Assembly (NCBI GenBank): GCA_900318465.1
Contig: ONKQ01000014.1
Coordinates: forward strand, 115,906 to 179,905
Reading direction: 5' to 3'
DNA length: 64,000 nt
DNA from: an uncultured Bacteroidales bacterium
Lineage (GTDB): Bacteria; Bacteroidota; Bacteroidia; Bacteroidales; F082
The notes beneath the pieces are model-generated. The model was not told where the DNA came from. It saw nothing but the letters and a program-made list of their open reading frames with translations, and did no database searches. Position numbers and translations under genes: made by a program. Below are positions 25,157-39,173 of this stretch, in pieces (within the stretch, counting starts at the first letter, position 1; every line of letters begins with the position of its first letter).

Positions 25157-25462
25157 TCAAGCCTGTGCCGTAGGAGCACCCAACGAGAACGGAGCAACGC
25201 CGCCGCCGTCCTTGATGGTGCCAAACTGCTGCTCATACTTGGCAATATTGTCAGCCAAAGCCTTGTACAAACGCTTGGCATTCAGCGGGTTCATTATCAC
25301 ACGAGAACGAACTTTCGCTTTAGGTGTGCCCGGCATCATCTGTGCAAAGTCGACGATAAACTCATTCGGCGAATGGGTGATGATGGCCAAATTGGAGTAC
25401 TTGCCCTCGGCAATCTCGTCGCTGATTTCGATATTCAACTGGTTTTTCTGATTGTTTTCCAT
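25157..25462 (-). CDS. DUF3467 domain-containing protein
   Basis: A 101-residue conserved protein of the DUF3467 family. The typical order is visible: LNIEISDEIAEGKYSNLAII, then PNEFIVDFAQMMPGTPKAKV, then SRVIMNPLNAKRLYKALADN. The function is unknown. Its place just after rpoC is common in Bacteroidota, but here rpoC has its own strong terminator (25585-25618), so separate expression is likely. No signal peptide or membrane segment is present. The conserved pattern VDFAQ.MPG is the strongest family marker. Confidence 0.88.
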   Translation of the reverse strand: MENNQKNQLNIEISDEIAEGKYSNLAIITHSPNEFIVDFAQMMPGTPKAKVRSRVIMNPLNAKRLYKALADNIAKYEQQFGTIKDGGGVAPFSLGAPTAQA

Positions 25463-25584
25463 GATGTTTTATTTTTATGGAGGCGAGACTACCAGACTGC
25501 GAGACGTGAGGTATTAAGCCAGTCCCATGTCCCGAAGTCCCGTGTCTCGTGTCATATCATAATGCAAATATTATACAGTTACTT

Positions 25585-25618
25585 AAAAAAGCGGGGACAA
25601 CCTTTCGGCCATCCCCGC
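25585..25618 (-). terminator. Terminator of the rpoBC operon
   Basis: On the minus strand GCGGGGA and TCCCCGC (with further GG/CC pairs inward, GAAA tip) make a long stem followed by TTTTTT. It starts 9 bases after the rpoC stop. Confidence 0.9.
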
Positions 25619-25626
25619 ACATTCAT

Positions 25627-29940
<4,314 letters not shown>

Positions 29941-29972
29941 ATTCTATGCATTTACTGTCGTTATACAATACA

Positions 29973-32900
29973 TCAGTTCAAGACTTTGCCTTTCTTGTCC
30001 TTGAAAGTAATCTCCAAGCCCAAGCCACGAAGCTCGTGAATCAACACGTTGAAGGATTCGGGGATGCTCGGGATTGGCATATTGTCGCCCTTGACGATGG
30101 CCTCGTATGCCTTGGCACGTCCGTTCACGTCGTCCGACTTCACCGTCAGGATTTCCTGAAGCACGTTGCTGGCACCGAAGGCTTCAAGGGCCCAGACTTC
30201 CATTTCACCGAAACGCTGGCCACCGAACTGGGCTTTACCGCCAAGAGGCTGCTGCGTGATGAGGGAGTAAGGTCCGATGGAACGGGCATGCATCTTGTCG
30301 TCGACCATGTGGTGCAACTTCAGCATGTAGATGTAACCCACGGTGGCAGGCTGGTCGAAAGGCTCGCCGGTCTCGCCGTCGTAGAGTTGCATACGTCCGT
30401 TGGCAGGCAGGCCCGCCTTTTCCATGTATGCGTTGATTTCTTCAAGTGTGGCACCGTCGAAAATCGGGGTGGCGAACTTCAGTCCGAGTTCATGTCCGGC
30501 CCAGCCGAGCACGGTCTCGTAAATCTGACCGAGGTTCATACGCGAAGGCACGCCCAAGGGGTTCAACACGATGTCGACCGGAGTACCGTCGGCCAAGAAC
30601 GGCATGTCCTCGGCACGGACAATTCTCGAAACGATACCCTTGTTGCCGTGACGACCGGCCATCTTGTCACCAATCATCAGCTTGCGCTTCTTGGCCACAT
30701 AGACTTTGGCCATCTGAACGATGCCGTTGGGCAACTCGTCGCCGACGCTGGCCACATACTTCTCGCGGTTGTAGCGGCCTTCGATTTCCTTGTGCTTCAC
30801 GGTGTAGTTGTCGATGATGGCACCAATCATCTTATTGACCTTGTCGTCAGTCGTCCACTTGTTGGGATTGACGGTCATATAATCAATATCCATCAAAGCC
30901 TTGACGGTGAACTTCGCCTTCTTGGGAATCAACGGTTCCTTGAAGTTGTTGTTGACACCCGACGACACGCGGCCATTGAGCAGCGTCATCAGCTTTTCAA
31001 CCAGCAATTCCTTCAAGGCGTTCAGTTCCTTGTTGCAGGCGGCATCGATCTTTGCGATGTCTTCCTTGTCCTTGGCGCGGGCCTTGCGGTCCTTTTGCAG
31101 ACGAGAGAAGAGGCGCTTGCCGATGACCACACCCTTCATCGAAGGACCAGCCTTCAACGAGGCGTTCTTCACATCGCCGGCCTTGTCGCCGAAGATGGCG
31201 CGGAGCAGCTTCTCTTCAGGTGTCGGGTCGGTCTCACCTTTCGGGGTAATCTTACCCACAAGGATGTCGCCTTCCTTCACCTCGGCACCCACGCGGATGA
31301 TACCGTGCTCGTCCAAGTCCTTGGTGGCATCGGCACTCACATTCGGGATGTCGTTGGTCAGCTCTTCCAAGCCACGCTTCGTGTCGCGCACCTCAAGGGT
31401 GAATTCCTCAATATGTACAGAGGTGAACAGGTCTTCCTTCACGATGCGCTCCGAAATCACGATGGCGTCCTCATAGTTGTAACCCTTCCAAGGCATGAAG
31501 GCCACTTTCAAGTTGCGGCCCAATGCAAGGTCACCGTTCTGGGTGGCATAGCCTTCGGTCATAATCATGCCTTTGGTCACATGGTCGCCCTTGCGGACAA
31601 TAGGCTTGATGTTGATGCTCGTGTTCTGGTTGGTACGCGTGTATTTCGTAAGGTTATAGGTCTTCACGTCGTCTTCGAAGCTCACAAGGCGCTGCTCGTC
31701 AGTGCGGTCGTAACGGACGACGATCTTCTTCGAATCAACGAAGATGACCTCACCCTCGCCCTCGGCGGTGATGAGAATACGCGAGTCGCGAGCCACCGAG
31801 CGCTCAATGCCTGTTCCCACAATGGGACTTTCGGGATTCATCAGCGGCACGGCTTGACGCATCATGTTCGAGCCCATCAAGGCACGGTTGGCGTCGTCGT
31901 GCTCCAAGAACGGAATCAATGAAGCGGCGATAGAAGCGATTTGGTTGGGGCCAACATCCATCAGCTGAATCTCTTCAGGCGTAACGATAGGATAGTCAGC
32001 TACATAACGAGCTTTGATATTTTGGTCGATGAAACGGCCATCCTTGTCGACAGGCGTGGTGGCCTGTGCGATAATCTTGTCTTCTTCCAATTCGGCTGTG
32101 AGGTATATGGGCTTCTTGCGGAAATCCACCACACCGTCATGCACCTCACGATAAGGAGTCTCGATGAAACCGAGGTCGTTGATTTTGGCGAACACGCAAA
32201 GAGACGAAATCAGACCGATGTTGGGGCCTTCAGGTGTCTCAATGGTGCAAAGGCGGCCATAGTGGGTATAGTGCACGTCACGCACCTCGAATCCGGCACG
32301 GTCGCGCGACAGACCGCCAGGACCCAGAGCGGAGATACGACGCTTGTGCGTGATTTCCGACAGCGGGTTGGTTTGGTCCATGAACTGCGACAATTGATTG
32401 GTGCCGAAGAATGAGTTGATGACCGACGACAACGTCTTGGCGTTGATCAAGTCGATGGGCGTAAACACCTCATTGTCACGCACATTCATACGTTCACGAA
32501 TGGTACGGGCCATACGAGCCAGACCCACGCCGAACTGTGCGGCAAGTTGCTCGCCCACAGTGCGGATACGACGGTTGCTCAAGTGGTCGATATCGTCGAT
32601 TTCGGCCTTGCTGCTCAGCAGTTCAACCAAATACTTGATAATGGCGATGATGTCTTCCTTGGTCAGAACCTTCACATCATCAGGGATGGTGAGGCCGAGC
32701 TTGCGGTTGATACGGTAGCGGCCCACCAGTCCGAGGTCATATCTCTTGTCGGAGAAGAACAGCTTGTCGATGATGCCACGGGCCGTTTCCTCATCGGGCG
32801 GCTCGGCGTTGCGCAGTTGGCGATAGATATATTCGACAGCTTCTTTTTCCGAGTTACAGGTGTCTTTCTCTAAGGTCTTGAAGATGACGGAGTAGTCCGA

Positions 32901-33818
32901 AACGCGGTCGTTCTCGTCGCGTGTCTCCTCGGGGTGCAGCAGCACGGTCTTCACGCCGCTGTCGACGATGCGCTGGATATGGTCGTCTTCCAGCACTGTG
33001 TCGCGTTCGAGGATGATTTCGTTACGCTCGATGGAGACCAACTCGCCAGTGTCCTCGTTGACGAAGTCCTCAAGGTAAGTGTGCACCACGCGGGCGGCCA
33101 ATTTACGGCCCAGCACACGCTTCAGTCCTGCCTTCGAAACCTTCACCTCTTCGGCGAGGTTGAAGATGTCGAGGATGTCCTTGTCGCTCTCATAGCCGAT
33201 GGCGCGCAGCAAGGTTGTGATGGGCAACTTCTTCTTACGGTCGATGTAGGCGTACATCACATTGTTGATGTCGGTCGAGAACTCCATCCATGCGCCCTTG
33301 TAAGGGATGATACGGGCGGAGTAAAGCATCGTACCGTTGGAGTGTTGGCTCTGTCCGAAAAACACGCCAGGCGAGCGGTGCAGTTGCGAAACCACCACGC
33401 GCTCGGCGCCGTTGATGACGAAGGTGCCTTGGGGCGTCATGTAGGGGATCATGCCTAAATAGACGTCTTGGACAACTGTTTCAAAATCTTCATGTTCCTC
33501 GTCGTTGCACGACAGCTTCAGTTTGGCTTTCAGAGGAACGCTATAGGTGAGTCCACGCTCGATGCATTCCGCGATGCTGTAGCGCGGTGCGTCGATGTAA
33601 TAGTCGAGGAACTCTAAAGTAAAATTGCCCCTTGCATCGGTGATGGGGAAGTTTTCGGCGAAAACCTTGTACAGTCCTTCGTTTTTCCTGTTGTCGGGAT
33701 TGGTTTCCAATTGGAAGAAATCCTGGAAAGACTGGAGCTGGATGTCAAGGAAATCAGGGTAGTCGAAAGGCTTCTTGATGGACGCGAAGCTGATTCTTTC
33801 AGTTGATTTTGTAGCCAA
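29973..33818 (-). CDS. rpoB: DNA-directed RNA polymerase beta subunit
   Basis: The 1,281-residue beta subunit, full length. The rifampicin pocket is visible as [20 protein letters not shown] followed by [20 protein letters not shown], with all usual sensitive residues (Gln, Asp, His replaced by Lys at THKRR as in wild types, Ser). [20 protein letters not shown] and [20 protein letters not shown] are the C-terminal conserved blocks. It lies downstream of rplL, separated by 153 bases that hold a strong hairpin. No anomaly was seen. Confidence 0.98.
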   Translation of the reverse strand: MATKSTERISFASIKKPFDYPDFLDIQLQSFQDFFQLETNPDNRKNEGLYKVFAENFPITDARGNFTLEFLDYYIDAPRYSIAECIERGLTYSVPLKAKLKLSCNDEEHEDFETVVQDVYLGMIPYMTPQGTFVINGAERVVVSQLHRSPGVFFGQSQHSNGTMLYSARIIPYKGAWMEFSTDINNVMYAYIDRKKKLPITTLLRAIGYESDKDILDIFNLAEEVKVSKAGLKRVLGRKLAARVVHTYLEDFVNEDTGELVSIERNEIILERDTVLEDDHIQRIVDSGVKTVLLHPEETRDENDRVSDYSVIFKTLEKDTCNSEKEAVEYIYRQLRNAEPPDEETARGIIDKLFFSDKRYDLGLVGRYRINRKLGLTIPDDVKVLTKEDIIAIIKYLVELLSSKAEIDDIDHLSNRRIRTVGEQLAAQFGVGLARMARTIRERMNVRDNEVFTPIDLINAKTLSSVINSFFGTNQLSQFMDQTNPLSEITHKRRISALGPGGLSRDRAGFEVRDVHYTHYGRLCTIETPEGPNIGLISSLCVFAKINDLGFIETPYREVHDGVVDFRKKPIYLTAELEEDKIIAQATTPVDKDGRFIDQNIKARYVADYPIVTPEEIQLMDVGPNQIASIAASLIPFLEHDDANRALMGSNMMRQAVPLMNPESPIVGTGIERSVARDSRILITAEGEGEVIFVDSKKIVVRYDRTDEQRLVSFEDDVKTYNLTKYTRTNQNTSINIKPIVRKGDHVTKGMIMTEGYATQNGDLALGRNLKVAFMPWKGYNYEDAIVISERIVKEDLFTSVHIEEFTLEVRDTKRGLEELTNDIPNVSADATKDLDEHGIIRVGAEVKEGDILVGKITPKGETDPTPEEKLLRAIFGDKAGDVKNASLKAGPSMKGVVIGKRLFSRLQKDRKARAKDKEDIAKIDAACNKELNALKELLVEKLMTLLNGRVSSGVNNNFKEPLIPKKAKFTVKALMDIDYMTVNPNKWTTDDKVNKMIGAIIDNYTVKHKEIEGRYNREKYVASVGDELPNGIVQMAKVYVAKKRKLMIGDKMAGRHGNKGIVSRIVRAEDMPFLADGTPVDIVLNPLGVPSRMNLGQIYETVLGWAGHELGLKFATPIFDGATLEEINAYMEKAGLPANGRMQLYDGETGEPFDQPATVGYIYMLKLHHMVDDKMHARSIGPYSLITQQPLGGKAQFGGQRFGEMEVWALEAFGASNVLQEILTVKSDDVNGRAKAYEAIVKGDNMPIPSIPESFNVLIHELRGLGLEITFKDKKGKVLN

Positions 33819-33903
33819 AGTAGTTGTTTTTTTAAGTGATGAATTGGGAAAGACGAACTAAAGGGAAAAGGGTGCTTTCGCTATAAGCGAAAAATCGACA
33901 CCA

Positions 33904-33939
33904 AACCTCAGACCCGAATTTCCACCCGGATCTGAGGTT
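33904..33939 (-). promoter_or_regulatory. Hairpin between rplL and rpoB
   Basis: AACCTCAGA and TCTGAGGTT are perfect 9-base arms, extended inward by CC/GG pairs. No T tract follows on the minus strand, so it is not a classic terminator. In E. coli the rplL-rpoB gap holds an attenuator and an RNase III site that reduce rpoB relative to rplL; the same use is possible here. Confidence 0.5.
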
Positions 33940-33971
33940 ATAATGCCGTTGTTGACGGATACGAATCCTAT

Positions 33972-34349
33972 TTATTTCACTTCGACCTCTGCACCGGCCT
34001 CTTCGAGTTGGGCTTTCAGTGCATTGGCTTCGTCTTTGCTCACGCCTTCCTTGATGGGTTTCGGAGCTGCGTCGACGAGTTCCTTAGCTTCCTTCAGGCC
34101 AAGGCTCGTGAGTTCCTTCACCAGCTTCACGACGGCGAGCTTCTGGGCACCGGCGCTCTTCAGGATGACATCGAAAGAAGTCTTTTCTTCAGCAGCGGCA
34201 GCAGCGCCACCGGCAGCAGGAGCAGCAACTGCGACAGCAGCGGCTGCGGGTTCGATACCGTATTCTTCCTTCAGGATGTTAGCGAGTTCGTTCACTTCCT
34301 TCACGGTAAGATTGACTAATTGTTCAGCAAAAGCTTTAAGATCTGCCAT
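33972..34349 (-). CDS. rplL: Ribosomal protein L7/L12
   Basis: The 125-residue stalk protein that recruits translation GTPases. The N-terminal dimer domain ([20 protein letters not shown]) is joined by an Ala-rich hinge ([20 protein letters not shown]) to the C-terminal domain ([20 protein letters not shown], then [20 protein letters not shown]). The length and order are normal. It follows rplJ by 68 bases. Confidence 0.97.
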   Translation of the reverse strand: MADLKAFAEQLVNLTVKEVNELANILKEEYGIEPAAAAVAVAAPAAGGAAAAAEEKTSFDVILKSAGAQKLAVVKLVKELTSLGLKEAKELVDAAPKPIKEGVSKDEANALKAQLEEAGAEVEVK

Positions 34350-34417
34350 TTTACTTTTATTTTTTAATTGTTAATACTTGCTTTGTTTTTCCGAATGAAT
34401 CTCACATTCAATATTTC

Positions 34418-34939
34418 TTATTCTGGTCTTTCCGACAGGGTTTCGAGCACTCCGCTCAGCTTGTGGCCACCCGATTGCAGTGCGCTGATGACGTTCTTCA
34501 TCGGCGATTGCAGCAAGGCGATGACGTCGGCAATGAGGTCGTTCTTCGACTTGATGTTGCACAAGGTGTCGACCATGTCGTCGCCAATGTAGCAGCATTC
34601 CTCAATGTAGGCGCCCTTCAGGATGGGACGGTCATTGGTCTTGCGGAAGTTTTTGATCAGTTTGGCGGGAGCGTTGCCGGTCTCGCAAAACATCACGGCA
34701 GTTTGTCCTTTCAGAACGTCATAGAGACCTTCGTAGTCCTTTTCCATGCGTTCCATAGCCTTCTGGAAGAGGGCGTTCTTGACAACAACCAATTTCACAC
34801 CACTGTTGAAGCATTGCCTTCTCAGCTGACTGGTCTTCTCGGCGTTGAGGTCGGAAATGTCGGTCAGATAGAAATTCGGGCAAGCCTGCAGCTGGCCAAG
34901 CATGGAGTCGATGAGGACTTGTTTATCTTCTTTTCTCAT
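34418..34939 (-). CDS. rplJ: Ribosomal protein L10
   Basis: The 173-residue base of the L7/L12 stalk. The N-terminal rRNA-binding domain starts MRKEDKQVLIDSMLGQLQAC and includes LRRQCFNSGVKLVVVKNALF; the C-terminal helix that binds L12 dimers ends VISALQSGGHKLSGVLETL. In many bacteria the L10-L12 complex represses its own mRNA; no clear leader structure was identified. It lies 20 bases after rplA. Confidence 0.96.
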   Translation of the reverse strand: MRKEDKQVLIDSMLGQLQACPNFYLTDISDLNAEKTSQLRRQCFNSGVKLVVVKNALFQKAMERMEKDYEGLYDVLKGQTAVMFCETGNAPAKLIKNFRKTNDRPILKGAYIEECCYIGDDMVDTLCNIKSKNDLIADVIALLQSPMKNVISALQSGGHKLSGVLETLSERPE

Positions 34940-34959
34940 ATCAACAAATTCCTTTCAAT

Positions 34960-35655
34960 TTAGTTTGACACTGATTTGACATCGACTTGCACACCCGGGC
35001 TCATCGTGCTGGAGATATATACACTCTTCATGTACGTACCTTTGGCAGCGGCTGGTTTCAACTTGATAACGGTTTGGATCAGTTCCTTAGCGTTATCCAC
35101 AATCTTTTCGGGAGAGAAGCTGACCTTGGCGACTCCGCAGTTGATGATGCCGTACTTGTCGACCTTGAAGTCGATCTTACCGGCCTTCACCTCTTGCACA
35201 GCTTTACCAACCTCCATCGTCACAGTGCCCGTCTTGGGGTTCGGCATCAATCCACGGGGACCGAGGATACGACCGAGCGCACCAACTTTAGGCATGATAT
35301 TGGGCGTGGTAATCACAACGTCGATATCGGTCCAACCGTCCTTGATCTTTTGGATGTACTCATCCAGACCGACGTAATCAGCGCCTGCATCCAAAGCCTC
35401 TTGTGCCTTGTCGGGGTTGCAGAGAACCAAGACACGCACCACCTTACCTGTTCCGTGAGGCAACGTCACCGAGCCGCGCACCATTTGGTTGGCCTTGCGG
35501 GGGTCGACGCCCAAACGGATGTTCAGGTCGACTGAAGCATCGAATTTGGTGTAGGTGATCTGTTTTACGATATCAACCGCTTCGCTTAAGGAGTAGATCT
35601 TGCTTTTGTCGAACTTAGCCAAAGCTTCTTTCCTCTGTTTGGATACTTTTGACAT
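34960..35655 (-). CDS. rplA: Ribosomal protein L1
   Basis: The 231-residue L1 stalk protein that helps release deacylated tRNA from the E site. Conserved blocks are [35 protein letters not shown], and [15 protein letters not shown]. Full length and normal. It lies between rplK and rplJ in the standard order; 40 bases separate it from rplK. Confidence 0.97.
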   Translation of the reverse strand: MSKVSKQRKEALAKFDKSKIYSLSEAVDIVKQITYTKFDASVDLNIRLGVDPRKANQMVRGSVTLPHGTGKVVRVLVLCNPDKAQEALDAGADYVGLDEYIQKIKDGWTDIDVVITTPNIMPKVGALGRILGPRGLMPNPKTGTVTMEVGKAVQEVKAGKIDFKVDKYGIINCGVAKVSFSPEKIVDNAKELIQTVIKLKPAAAKGTYMKSVYISSTMSPGVQVDVKSVSN

Positions 35656-35695
35656 TTAACTTACTTTTTGTTTGTTCTACAAATGCATTGAAGAC

Positions 35696-36142
35696 TTAGT
35701 CTTTCTTTAAAGGTGATTCGCCTGTAACCTTCACTCCCATGCTTCTGGCCGTACCAGCGACCATCGACATGGCTGACTCAATGGTGAAGCAATTCATGTC
35801 CTTCATCTTGTTGGTGGCGATTTCTCTCACTTGGTCCCAAGTCAACGAACCGACTTTCGTACGGTTGGGTTCTTTGGATCCGCCTTTGATCTTCGCAGCC
35901 TCGATGATGGAGACCGCCACGGGCGAAGCCTTCACGATGAAATCGAAAGACTTGTCCTTATACACAGTGATGATGACGGGCAACACCTTGCCAGCCTGAT
36001 CCTGCGTACGGGCATTGAACTGCTTGCAGAATTCCATGATGTTCACACCCTTCGAACCCAAAGCAGGGCCGACGGGCGGAGCGGGATTCGCGGCTCCTCC
36101 TTTAATCTGCAGTTTGATTAATCCGCTTACTTCTTTTGCCAT
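35696..36142 (-). CDS. rplK: Ribosomal protein L11
   Basis: The 148-residue L11 protein of the GTPase-associated centre, needed for the stringent response to sense idle ribosomes. [20 protein letters not shown] at the start and [12 protein letters not shown] at the end are diagnostic, with the proline-rich hinge intact. It follows nusG by 47 bases. Confidence 0.97.
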   Translation of the reverse strand: MAKEVSGLIKLQIKGGAANPAPPVGPALGSKGVNIMEFCKQFNARTQDQAGKVLPVIITVYKDKSFDFIVKASPVAVSIIEAAKIKGGSKEPNRTKVGSLTWDQVREIATNKMKDMNCFTIESAMSMVAGTARSMGVKVTGESPLKKD

Positions 36143-36189
36143 TTTTGCTTTTCCTTTAATAATTAGGCAACAATTTTAACTCACATCCA

Positions 36190-36738
36190 TTAACTCTCCA
36201 ACTTGACTTGGAAGAAGCTCAACTCCAATGGGGTCTTGCGGCCAAATATCTTCACGGAAACCTTCAGCTTCTTCTTCTCCTCATTCACCTCTTCGATGAT
36301 GCCGTTGAAGGTGCTGAAAGGACCATCATTGACCACGACCGACTGACCCACCATGAACGTGACATCGCTGGCGGCCCCCATGCTTTGCAGCTCATCCACC
36401 TTTCCGAGGATGCGCTGAACCTCAAGCGGGCGCAACGGGTCGGGCTCACCTTTGGTGCCCAAGAAACCAATCACGTTAGGTGTGTTCTTGATCACATGAA
36501 CGACCTCACCAACCAAGACAGCCTCCACAAGCAGATAACCTGGCAAGTAGTTGCGCTCTTTGCTCACCTTCTTGCCATTCTTCACCTCGTAGTACTTCTC
36601 GGTTGGGATCAACACGGTGGAAATGAGATCCTGCAGATTCAGCCTCTTGATTTCGGACTCAAGGTATTCCTTTACCTTTTTCTCCTTACCCGTAATGGCC
36701 TTCACTACATACCATTTCTTTTCGTTTGACTCGCTCAT
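36190..36738 (-). CDS. nusG: Transcription termination/antitermination factor NusG
   Basis: A 182-residue NusG that links RNA polymerase to Rho or the ribosome. The N-terminal NGN domain starts [20 protein letters not shown] and contains KNYLPGY-like [12 protein letters not shown]; the C-terminal KOW domain has [20 protein letters not shown]. The length is usual for Bacteroidota. It sits between secE and rplK, the standard context. Confidence 0.96.
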   Translation of the reverse strand: MSESNEKKWYVVKAITGKEKKVKEYLESEIKRLNLQDLISTVLIPTEKYYEVKNGKKVSKERNYLPGYLLVEAVLVGEVVHVIKNTPNVIGFLGTKGEPDPLRPLEVQRILGKVDELQSMGAASDVTFMVGQSVVVNDGPFSTFNGIIEEVNEEKKKLKVSVKIFGRKTPLELSFFQVKLES

Positions 36739-36796
36739 CTCTTCCTGTCAGTTTAACAAGTTACTAAATGCTCATCAAGATTCAATACACATACAA

Positions 36797-36985
36797 TCAG
36801 AAGAGTCTGTAAAACGCCTCCAAAAGATGTTGGAAAGAAAAGTCCATCAAGAACACCACCAAGGCGATGATCAGGGAAGCAATGGACACAACGATAACGC
36901 TACTTCTGAGTTCGCTCCAGGTAGGCCATGTGACCTTTTCCTTGAGTTCTGTGTAGCACTCTTTAATGTAGTTTACTATTTTCAT
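36797..36985 (-). CDS. secE: Preprotein translocase subunit SecE
   Basis: The 62-residue short form of SecE, which clamps SecY in the inner membrane. A cytoplasmic amphipathic helix (IKECYTELKEKVTWPTWSEL) with the conserved TWPT turn is followed by one membrane helix (SSVIVVSIASLIIALVVFLM). It follows tRNA-Trp and precedes nusG, the normal arrangement. Confidence 0.94.
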   Translation of the reverse strand: MKIVNYIKECYTELKEKVTWPTWSELRSSVIVVSIASLIIALVVFLMDFSFQHLLEAFYRLF

Positions 36986-37010
36986 CTTACTATTGAACCT
37001 TTATAAAAAG

Positions 37011-37083
37011 CACGGGCGGAAAGGCTCGAACTCTCGACACTCGGTTTTGGAGACCGATGCTCTACCAACTGAGCTACGCCCGT
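37011..37083 (-). tRNA. trnW: tRNA-Trp (CCA)
   Basis: Minus-strand cloverleaf of 73 bases: acceptor ACGGGCG/CGCCCGT, D arm TAGCTCAGTTGGTAGAGC, anticodon loop CTCCAAA with CCA, T arm AGAGTTCGAGCC. It sits between tuf and secE as in many Bacteroidota. The CCA end is not encoded. Confidence 0.95.
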
Positions 37084-37102
37084 AGGATAAGGGTGGGTGT
37101 TC

Positions 37103-38228
37103 GGTACGGCCACCTTCACGGATAGCGAAGCGGAGACCCTTGTCCATGGCGATGTCAGCAATCAACTTAACGTCGATGGTGACGTGGTCGCCAGGCATGA
37201 CCATCTCCATACCATCAGGCAGGGTGATTTCACCAGTCACGTCGGTAGTTCTGAAGTAGAACTGAGGACGATACTTGTTACGGAACGGGGTGTGACGGCC
37301 ACCTTCTTCCTTGCTCAGGACGTAAACCTGACCCTTGAAGTGGTGGTAAGGCTTCACCGAACCGGGCTTGGCAATAACCATACCACGGCGGATTTCGTCC
37401 TTATCGATACCACGGAGCAGCAGACCTGCGTTATCGCCAGCTTCACCTTCGTCCAAAATCTTGCGGAACATTTCCACACCGGTAACGACTGACTTCAGTT
37501 TCTCGGCACCCATACCAAGGATTTCGACGGGATCACCAACGTGGATGACGCCAGTCTCGATACGACCGGTAGCAACGGTACCACGGCCAGTGATGGAGAA
37601 CACGTCCTCGATAGGCATCAGGAACGGTTTGCCAAGTGTCGCAAGCGTCCATCAGTTGGTCGATGGCGGGGGTCCACTTCGGGTCATCATTCAGGGCACC
37701 CAGAGCGGAGCCACGGATGATAGGTGTATTGTCGGCGTCGAATTCGTACTTGCCAAGGAGGTCACGGACTTCCATCTCAACCAATTCGAGCAACTCCTCA
37801 TCGTCAACAAGGTCGCACTTGTTCAGGAACACCACGAGGCGCGGCACACCAACCTGACGGGCGAGCAAGATGTGCTCACGGGTTTGAGGCATGGGACCGT
37901 CGGTGGCGGCAACAACGATGATAGCACCGTCCATCTGAGCAGCACCAGTAACCATGTTCTTCACATAGTCAGCGTGGCCAGGGCAGTCGACGTGAGCGTA
38001 GTGACGCTTCTCGGTCTGATACTCAACGTGAGCGGTATTGATGGTGATACCTCTCTCCTTCTCTTCCGGAGCGGAGTCGATGGAGTCGAAGCTCTTGACC
38101 TCTGACAAACCCTTCTTTGCAAGGTGCAGGGTAATAGCAGCGGTCAAAGTGGTCTTGCCGTGGTCAACGTGGCCGATAGTACCAATGTTGACGTGCGGTT
38201 TAGTTCTTTCGAATTTTTCTTTTGCCAT
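37103..38228 (-). pseudogene. tuf: Elongation factor Tu gene with two deletions
   Basis: EF-Tu brings aminoacyl-tRNA to the ribosome. Codons 1-199 are intact: GHVDHGKTT (G1), DCPGHADYV (G3) and NKCDLVD (G4) are all visible. At 37631 the frame breaks: after DACDTW a single C stands where nine residues (family: about IPLPPRxVD) are expected, so 26 bases seem to be missing. In the new frame [19 protein letters not shown] onward continues for 176 codons to REGGRT, where the last 11 or so codons and stop are also absent, the frame running on into tRNA-Trp. Adding the missing parts back gives about 395 residues, the normal length. As this is the canonical and often only tuf locus, an assembly error is a serious alternative. 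Confidence 0.85.
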
Positions 38229-38272
38229 TTTGTTTCTATTTAAGGTTATGAACTCTTATCCACAAAAAATCG

Positions 38273-38344
38273 AGCCGATGGGGAGAATTGAACTCCCGAC
38301 CCCTTCCTTACCAAGGAAGTGCTCTACCGCTGAGCTACATCGGC
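38273..38344 (-). tRNA. trnT: tRNA-Thr (GGT)
   Basis: 72 bases on the minus strand with acceptor GCCGATG/CATCGGC, D arm TAGCTCAGCGGTAGAGC, anticodon loop TTGGTAA (GGT), and T arm GGGAGTTCAATTCTCCC. Located just before tuf. Confidence 0.95.
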
Positions 38345-38358
38345 TTGTCAATCATCTG

Positions 38359-38431
38359 AGCGGAAGACGGGGCTCGAACCCGCCACCTAAAGCTTGGAAG
38401 GCTTTCGCTCTGCCAAATGAGCTACTTCCGC
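38359..38431 (-). tRNA. trnG: tRNA-Gly (TCC)
   Basis: 73 bases on the minus strand: acceptor GCGGAAG/CTTCCGC, D arm TAGCTCATTTGGCAGAGC, anticodon loop CTTCCAA (TCC), T arm GCGGGTTCGAGCCCCGT. Second in the cluster upstream of tuf. Confidence 0.95.
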
Positions 38432-38439
38432 TTGACTTG

Positions 38440-38521
38440 TGGGGGAGGGTGGACTCGAACCACCGAACGGATTCCCGGACAGATTTACAGTCTGTTGCAA
38501 TTGCCACTATGCGACTCCCCC
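38440..38521 (-). tRNA. trnY: tRNA-Tyr (GTA)
   Basis: 82 bases on the minus strand, with the long variable arm expected of tRNA-Tyr. Acceptor GGGGGAG/CTCCCCC, anticodon loop CTGTAAA (GTA), T arm CGGTGGTTCGAGTCCACC. Confidence 0.95.
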
Positions 38522-38531
38522 GTCTTAACTG

Positions 38532-38604
38532 AGCCGGTAGACGGACTCGAACCGCCGACAGGCTGATTACAAATCAGCTACTCTACCAACTGAGTTATAC
38601 CGGC
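38532..38604 (-). tRNA. trnT: tRNA-Thr (TGT)
   Basis: 73 bases on the minus strand: acceptor GCCGGTA/TACCGGC, D arm TAACTCAGTTGGTAGAGT, anticodon loop TTTGTAA (TGT), T arm GGCGGTTCGAGTCCGTC. It is the first tRNA after the promoter at 38663-38692. Confidence 0.95.
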
Positions 38605-38662
38605 ATGATGTGAAAGAACGATTTGCTTTGTTTTGCCGTCCTTTTCTTTCCGAAAAGGTGTG

Positions 38663-38692
38663 CAAAAATAGACCTTTTTCCTGAATTGACAA
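38663..38692 (-). promoter_or_regulatory. Promoter of the tRNA-tuf-secE-nusG-ribosomal operon
   Basis: On the minus strand TTG (38690-38692), 19 bases, then TATTTTTG (38663-38670). It fits the Bacteroidota consensus and lies 59 bases before the first tRNA. It is the only good promoter seen for the long minus-strand series that follows. Confidence 0.75.
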
Positions 38693-38780
38693 TGCGTTTT
38701 CTCCTTTTTTTTCGAAAAAATTCATGAAAAATTTCTTATTTTATTGTAAATCAACATAATAACAAATAAAAAATTTATCC

Positions 38781-38817
38781 AAAAAAGAAGCCAACCCCGT
38801 GTCTTGGGGCTGGCTTT
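38781..38817 (-). terminator. Terminator after the hibernation factor gene
   Basis: Minus strand AAGCCAGCCCC and GGGGTTGGCTT pair (one G-U) around a short loop, followed by CTTTTTT. It starts about 40 bases after the stop at 38857. Confidence 0.85.
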
Positions 38818-38856
38818 GTTCAATTAATAGGGTTGAAATGGTTCATCGGCAAAGGC

Positions 38857-39153
38857 TCACTTGGCGGTTTTGCCCTTGTATTTCTCGAGTTGCTTCTTCA
38901 GAGCGTCGATGCAGGCGTCGACGGATTCCTCGAACGACTTGCTTTGTTTGCTGGCGTAAAGGTCGTCGCCGCGAAGGACGAGACGGATGTCTGCAATCTT
39001 GTTCTCGGGGGTGTCGGTGTTGTCGAGTTTCAGGGTAACCTCTGCGCTGATTACTTCGCTGTACTTGGCGCAAAGCTTTTCCACTTTCTGCGTGATGAAG
39101 TCTTCAAGTTTTTGGTCAGCCTTGAAGTGAACTGAATTGATCAAAACTTTCAT
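38857..39153 (-). CDS. hpf: Ribosome hibernation-promoting factor (HPF/RaiA, short form)
   Basis: A 98-residue protein of the HPF/YfiA family that blocks the decoding centre of idle ribosomes. I began it at 39153 (MKVLINSVHFKADQKLEDFI) because the eight residues before it are not conserved. VTLKLDNTDTPENKIADIRL and the terminal helix (FEESVDACIDALKKQLEKYK) fit the beta-alpha-beta fold. It lies 20 bases after the Xer recombinase gene and ends in a strong terminator. Confidence 0.92.
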   Translation of the reverse strand: MKVLINSVHFKADQKLEDFITQKVEKLCAKYSEVISAEVTLKLDNTDTPENKIADIRLVLRGDDLYASKQSKSFEESVDACIDALKKQLEKYKGKTAK

Positions 39154-39173
39154 AATAAACTCCTTTCTTTTAA

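Noticed and set aside
37001-37618. Separate short protein [11 protein letters not shown]... as an independent gene
   Set aside because: It is domain 2-3 of EF-Tu after the deletion joint and its tail is the translated tRNA-Trp.
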